In this document: positions 10,441-13,982 of the stretch, one piece after another | Layout of the letters: every line of letters starts with the position of its first letter | Position numbering within the stretch: the first letter of the stretch is position 1 | DNA from: Acephala macrosclerotiorum | Taxonomy: Eukaryota > Ascomycota > Leotiomycetes > Helotiales > Mollisiaceae | NCBI GenBank assembly: GCA_014904845.1 | Contig: MU119893.1 | Span: 1 to 13,982, forward strand | Direction of reading: 5' to 3' | DNA length: 13,982 bases | Position numbers and translations under genes: made by a program | Notes under the pieces: model-generated | Told to the model about the DNA's origin: nothing | The model's input: the letters and a program-made list of their open reading frames with translations, nothing else | Databases searched by the model: none

Positions 10441-11209
10441 ATCGTTCGAATTTTATTAATATAATTAAAAAATACGTATATTATTTATATTATTAAAACA
10501 AATATCATATAATATTTATATGCGATTCGAAATTGTATATAATTAATATTGTTTTATTTTTATTTTTAAAATAAAATTTTTATATTTCGAGTTTCCTTTT
10601 TTAAATAATTTTAATCAATTATAAATTAATATGTATATGAAAATCCAAAGAAAAATTTTACGTACGTTTAAATCGTTTTATTAATAAATTCGATATTTTT
10701 AATATAATATTAATATTGATTAATAATTGTTTTTAATTACGAATTAATAAAAATTTATTAAAAAAAACGAAATACAACAAATTAAAAATATTAATAAATT
10801 TATTATAAAAAATATTAAAAAATCTCGATCGAATATCGTTAAATATTATTGAATTATAAAAAAATTTTATTATTATTTTTTGTAGAAACGAAATTAAAAT
10901 ATTTAATTATTTTTTAAAAATTTAAAAAAATTAATTATAAAAAAATTCGTACTTTTAAATAATTAATGCAAATTTACGTTTATTATATAAAATAATATTA
11001 TTTTACGAAAAACTCGATCAAATAATTAATTGAATTATTATATTTATTATTTGATTTTAAGTATTATATTAAATCGATATTATTTTTTATTTTTTATTTC
11101 GATTATATTTACATTTTATAATTTCGAATTAATCAATCGAATAATATACTAATATTGAATTACGATTATACGAAGTTTTTACAAACTATTATTAAAAAAC
11201 GTATTATAA

Positions 11210-11258
11210 AAACGTTTATTGTAAACGTTTAATTAAACGTTTAATTAAACGTTTATTA
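11210..11258. repeat. Four AACGTT-centred sites, right element E
   Basis: AAACGTTTA occurs at 11210-11218, 11223-11231, 11235-11243 and 11247-11255, the last three separated by AATT or ATTA linkers to give a 12-bp period. The left copy preserves the same four positions. All four CpG are intact here, while one has been lost in the left copy. Confidence 0.75.
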
Positions 11259-11285
11259 AAAATATTTATTTTTTGAAAACGTTTA

Positions 11286-11347
11286 TTCGTTTTTATATTC
11301 GTTTTTATATTCGTTTTTGTATTCATTTTTCTTTATTCGTTTTTATT
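11286..11347. repeat. 12-bp satellite in right element E, about five units
   Basis: Units of TTCGTTTTTATA start at 11286, 11298 and 11310, followed by a degenerate unit at 11322 and another at 11336. It corresponds to the three-unit array at 8851-8886 on the other arm and adjoins the AACGTT sites in both copies. Confidence 0.75.
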
Positions 11348-12825
11348 ATTTAATATTATTAAAACGTTTAAATTATTTATAAAATTATTTATAAAATTAA
11401 TTATTTTTTATTTTTTGAAATAATATCTAAAGAAATAAAATATAAAATTAAAAAAAAATATAAAATTTATTAATTAATACAACGAATAAAAATTTGAATA
11501 AAATAATAATTAATATATTTATTATATTTAGTATTAAATACTACAAATAAAACGAATATACGAATTATATTATATAGAAATATTTTAAAAACGATTTCGA
11601 AAAATAAATAAAAAATACGTTTTTTAAAAAAATACTAATTTTTATTTGAGAATTGCAAAATATTTTACGCGAATAAAAAATATAATTATCAAAAAACGAA
11701 AAACGAATTATAAAAATACTCGAAAAAATTATTACAAATAAAAAAAAATACTATAAATAAATTAAAAAATTAATAATAAATTAATCAATAAATAAAAACA
11801 ATTTTTATATTTATTTTAAATAAAATTCAATTAATATTAAAAAAAAAATTATTCAAAATAATATTACTTTTTAAAACAATTTATTTCTACGATTATAATA
11901 TTTTCAAATTTTAAATATTTTAAATATTTAATTCTACGAAATTCGAACTACGAATACATAGTATTTTAATATACAATTTTCAAATATTCAATTTTTAAAT
12001 CGACAATTTTACTAATTAATATATTAATAAAAAAATTTATAAAATTAAAAAAATATAAATTTTAATTGAAAAAAATTAAATTAATAAATATTAAATTATT
12101 TAATTTTCAAATTAAATATTAAAAACAACGAATTAAAAAAATTTATATTATTATAATTTATTAATTTAAAATAATTTTCAATTTGTTTATTATTATTTAA
12201 TATTAAAATTCAATAAAAAAAAATTATTATATTAAATAAAAAATTGAAATAATAAATTAAAAACTTAAATCGAGAATTTAAATATATTATTTTCAATTTG
12301 TTTATAATAAAACTTTTCATTTTTATTGATAATTCATTTGTAAACAATAAATATTTTAATTTTCAAATTGAATATAAAATTATTTTAACAAATAAATACT
12401 AATTAAATAATAAAAAATTCGAAATTAAAAAAAAATTTATTTATTACAATTTTATTAAAATAAATACGTTATTAAAAGCGTTTTAATTTTTGAGAGATAT
12501 AATATAATAAAAAAAATTGATATAATAATTATAATTAAATTTATTATTAATATAATTATTTAATAATTCGATTTTTTTAAAATTTCAATAATTATTTATA
12601 CAAATTTATATTCGTTATACGAGTATTTAATCAAATTGAAAACGATTAAAAAAAAGCGTTTTATAATCGATATTATAACTTTTTATTAATCGTATAAACG
12701 TAAAAAATTGTAAAAAATTCAATAAATCAATAATTAAAACAATTCAATAAATATTATAATAAAATCAATATTTAATAAGACTTTGAAAAAGTTTTTAAAT
12801 AAAAATTATTTTAAAATTCGAATAA

Positions 12826-12922
12826 AAAAATAGATTAAAAAAAAAGAAAACGACAAAAATAGTATAAAGAGTTAAAGAAGATATTTATTAAAAGAAAAAA
12901 TAAAAAAAAAAAGTTTTTATAT
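12826..12922 (+). repeat. Purine-rich (G/A) tract, inner limit of right terminal repeat
   Basis: Nearly 100 bp in which the + strand is dominated by A and G, including AAAGAGTTAAAGAAG and AAAAGAAAAAA. The equivalent positions at the other two termini (about 3825-3870 and 10330-10400) are T-rich on the + strand, so the tract is a conserved subterminal feature of element E. Confidence 0.55.
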
Positions 12923-13200
12923 TATATTTCGAATTTTGTAATTGTTTGATTTATAAAACTAAAAAAAAAAAAATTATTTCAATTTCGACGTTTATAATCT
13001 TCGATAAACTTTAAAAATAGTATTAGTTTATTAGCGTTGTTTTTAAAGTTTAATTATATGATTTTTGTATTAAAATATTAACGAGTTTTACGTATTAACG
13101 AATTATAGTAAAAAAAGAAAATAATAACGTTTTTTAAATAATTAAATTAAATTAAATTTTATTACCAAAAAAAAACTATTAATATAAGTACAATATTAGT
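12850..13200 (-). repeat. Right terminal inverted repeat of right element E
   Basis: On the minus strand it reads as the terminus described for 3531-3880 and 10046-10440. It is the least mutated of the three: TTAGCGTTG (13031-13039), CGACG (12986-12990) and TTACCAAAAAAAAA (13162-13175) keep C and G that are T or A in the other two. Similarity ends close to CAATATT at 13191-13197. Confidence 0.75.
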
Positions 13201-13208
13201 TTAGTAGT

Positions 13209-13254
13209 CACGTGCGATACTAGGCCAGATCGGGACTAGCGCCGCTTGTACTAG
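13209..13254. other. 46-bp GC-rich island that escaped mutation
   Basis: 27 of 46 bases are G or C (about 59%), against roughly 10% around it. It begins with the palindromic E-box CACGTG (13209-13214) and includes TAGGCCAGATCGGGACTAGC and GCCGC. CpA and TpG sites, the favoured targets of RIP, are intact. It has no tRNA or 5S features that I can recognise. It may be single-copy host DNA trapped between repeats, or the unmutated end of another element. Confidence 0.75.
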
Positions 13255-13350
13255 AATTGAGATTATATTTTTCAATTTTTGCGCGTTTACTAGATTTAGA
13301 ATTTACAATTAATCTATGAATTATTTAATTTATTTATTTCGTTTTTGATT

Positions 13351-13364
13351 TATTACTAGTAATA
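13351..13364. repeat. 14-bp perfect palindrome centred on CTAG
   Basis: TATTACTAGTAATA is fully self-complementary. A near-copy, TTTCTAGTAATA, follows at 13369-13380. Function unknown. Confidence 0.6.
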
Positions 13365-13453
13365 AGTATTTCTAGTAATATTAATAAATTTAATTAATTA
13401 AAATAATAAGATTTAATTAAATACGAAAATATTATATTTATTATAATATTTAT

Positions 13454-13699
13454 TATAATAAAATTATATTTTTTTTTTTAAAAATTCTTATAAATAATTA
13501 ATTTCGAAAACGATATTAATTACGTATTTTTTAATATATAAAAAGTTTTTACTTATTATAAACTAATTAATAATTTTTTTTATTTTTATTTTAATTAATT
13601 TACGAATTACGAATTATTTCGAATAAATTTAATTTATTAATTAAAACGAATTAATTTATAATTGAATTTTTTTATTTTATATTTTATTATTTTTTTATA
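13454..13699 (+). repeat. Direct repeat S, copy 2 (more mutated)
   Basis: Collinear with 3275-3530, with a net 10-bp deletion mostly in the GATT repeat. Most differences are C to T or G to A relative to copy 1, for example ...TCTAGTCCACTGAC... becoming ...TTTAATTTATTAAT.... CpG sites in TTACGAATTACGAA, TTCGAA and AAAACGAA survive. There is at least one reciprocal change: 3334-3335 is TA where this copy has CG (13511-13512). The match ends at TATA (13699), corresponding to TACA in copy 1. Confidence 0.7.
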
Positions 13700-13982
13700 T
13701 AAATAAAACAATATTAAAAAATAAATTATTTTAATAAATTTCACTAAAAATTATTTATATACGATTTATATATTTTATTTTTTATTATTATTAAAAAAAA
13801 ATTTAAATTATTAAAAATTAAAAATTGAAAATCAATTAATAAAAAATTTTTATTTTAATTATATTATTCGAGATTAAATAATTTAATTATAAAATTACGA
13901 AATTATAAAAAAATATTAATTTATAAAAATTATATATTAAATTACTCGAAATAATTAATATTAAAACGAATATAAAAAAAAA
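13700..13982. other. AT-rich tail, nothing recognised
   Basis: Very AT-rich sequence with scattered CpG. It does not continue the similarity to element E that follows S copy 1, and no gene or repeat was found in it before the window ends. Confidence 0.5.

Larger units (their letters stand above)
10046..13200 (-). mobile_element. Element E, right copy: complete, about 3.15 kb, long terminal inverted repeats
   Basis: The sequence from about 10046 inward matches the reverse complement of the sequence from about 13200 inward for roughly 350-390 bp, giving a bounded element. It is the uninterrupted counterpart of the left copy. Its body on the + strand is C-skewed, whereas the left copy is G-skewed, as expected for inverted copies whose ancestral strands decayed unequally. 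No frame is open, and no transposase motif could be read through the mutations. Candidate flanking duplications cannot be judged because both flanks are A/T monotony on the left and a different sequence on the right. The terminal repeats are long for a Tc1-type element; a Mutator-like or non-autonomous element is more likely, at low certainty. Confidence 0.65.
13201..13453. other. Unmutated island and CTAG-rich segment between E and repeat S
   Basis: No gene is visible. The first 60 bases hold the GC-rich island. Downstream the sequence becomes AT-rich again but retains CTAG at six positions (13220, 13236, 13251, 13290, 13356, 13372), a 14-bp palindrome at 13351-13364 and a perfect 12-bp tandem duplication (TATTTATTATAA at 13435-13446 and 13447-13458). 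A TGTACTAGAA at 13247-13256 could be an LTR 5' end pairing with the TACA-type end of repeat S at 13699, but copy 1 of S has no matching start. Confidence 0.5.

Noticed and set aside
13209..13254. tRNA or 5S rRNA fragment in the GC-rich island.
   Set aside because: No B-box (GGTTCRAATCC-type) element and no cloverleaf stems could be found.
3275..13699. A complete 10.4 kb LTR retrotransposon bounded by the two S repeats.
   Set aside because: The interior is made of inverted DNA-type element copies. No shared TG start was found, no polymerase domain is readable, and the two S copies are very unequally mutated. It is kept only as a possible reading of S.
1..13982. Naturally AT-rich genome (for example an anaerobic gut fungus, Plasmodium-like or mitochondrial DNA) as the explanation.
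   Set aside because: Transition-only differences between repeat copies, CpG-limited survival of C and G, and a sharply bounded 59% G+C island fit a mutation process better than general composition. It is not excluded without genome context.
1..13982. Bisulfite-type conversion artefact, suggested by C loss outside CpG.
   Set aside because: Both strands are affected within the window, non-CpG C and G persist at many sites, and an intact island is present. Conversion of library DNA would not give these.

Overview
The window is extremely AT-rich; by eye about 8-12% G+C over nearly its whole length. I find no intact gene, no RNA gene and no CRISPR array: all six frames are cut by stops every few dozen codons. 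The composition and the way its internal repeats differ point to a repeat-induced point mutation (RIP) block in a filamentous ascomycete. Copies of the same repeat differ almost only by C/T and G/A transitions, and most surviving C and G bases lie in CpG. Assignment to Pezizomycotina is an inference; no host gene is present to test it.

Layout. 1 to about 2940 is a heavily mutated, C-skewed (G-poor) block of unknown origin. At about 2940 the skew flips, and 2940-3530 is less mutated. The last part of it, 3275-3530, is the first copy of a direct repeat (called S here). From 3531 to about 13200 lies a large inverted-repeat structure made of two copies of one roughly 3.1 kb element (called E here). 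The right copy (10046-13200) looks complete and carries terminal inverted repeats of about 350-390 bp. The left copy is inverted relative to it. Its outer terminus begins at 3531, it is split by a 3.48 kb segment present only in this copy (4631-8110), and it loses homology at about 9672, so its inner terminus is missing. The 373 bp between the two copies (9673-10045) matches neither.

13201-13453 is a small segment with a 46 bp island of about 59% G+C (13209-13254) that has escaped mutation. It is followed by a second, more mutated copy of S (13454-13699) and a tail with nothing recognisable.

How it fits together (inference). A DNA element with long terminal inverted repeats was present in at least two opposite copies. 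One copy was interrupted by another insertion, and the whole block was then degraded by a RIP-like process that spared many CpG sites. Within E the best-preserved internal structure is a set of four AACGTT-centred sites spaced 12, 12 and 13 bp, next to a 12-bp satellite. Both occur in both copies. All repeat alignments were done by eye, so boundaries are uncertain by roughly 5-20 bp, more where the sequence is pure A/T.
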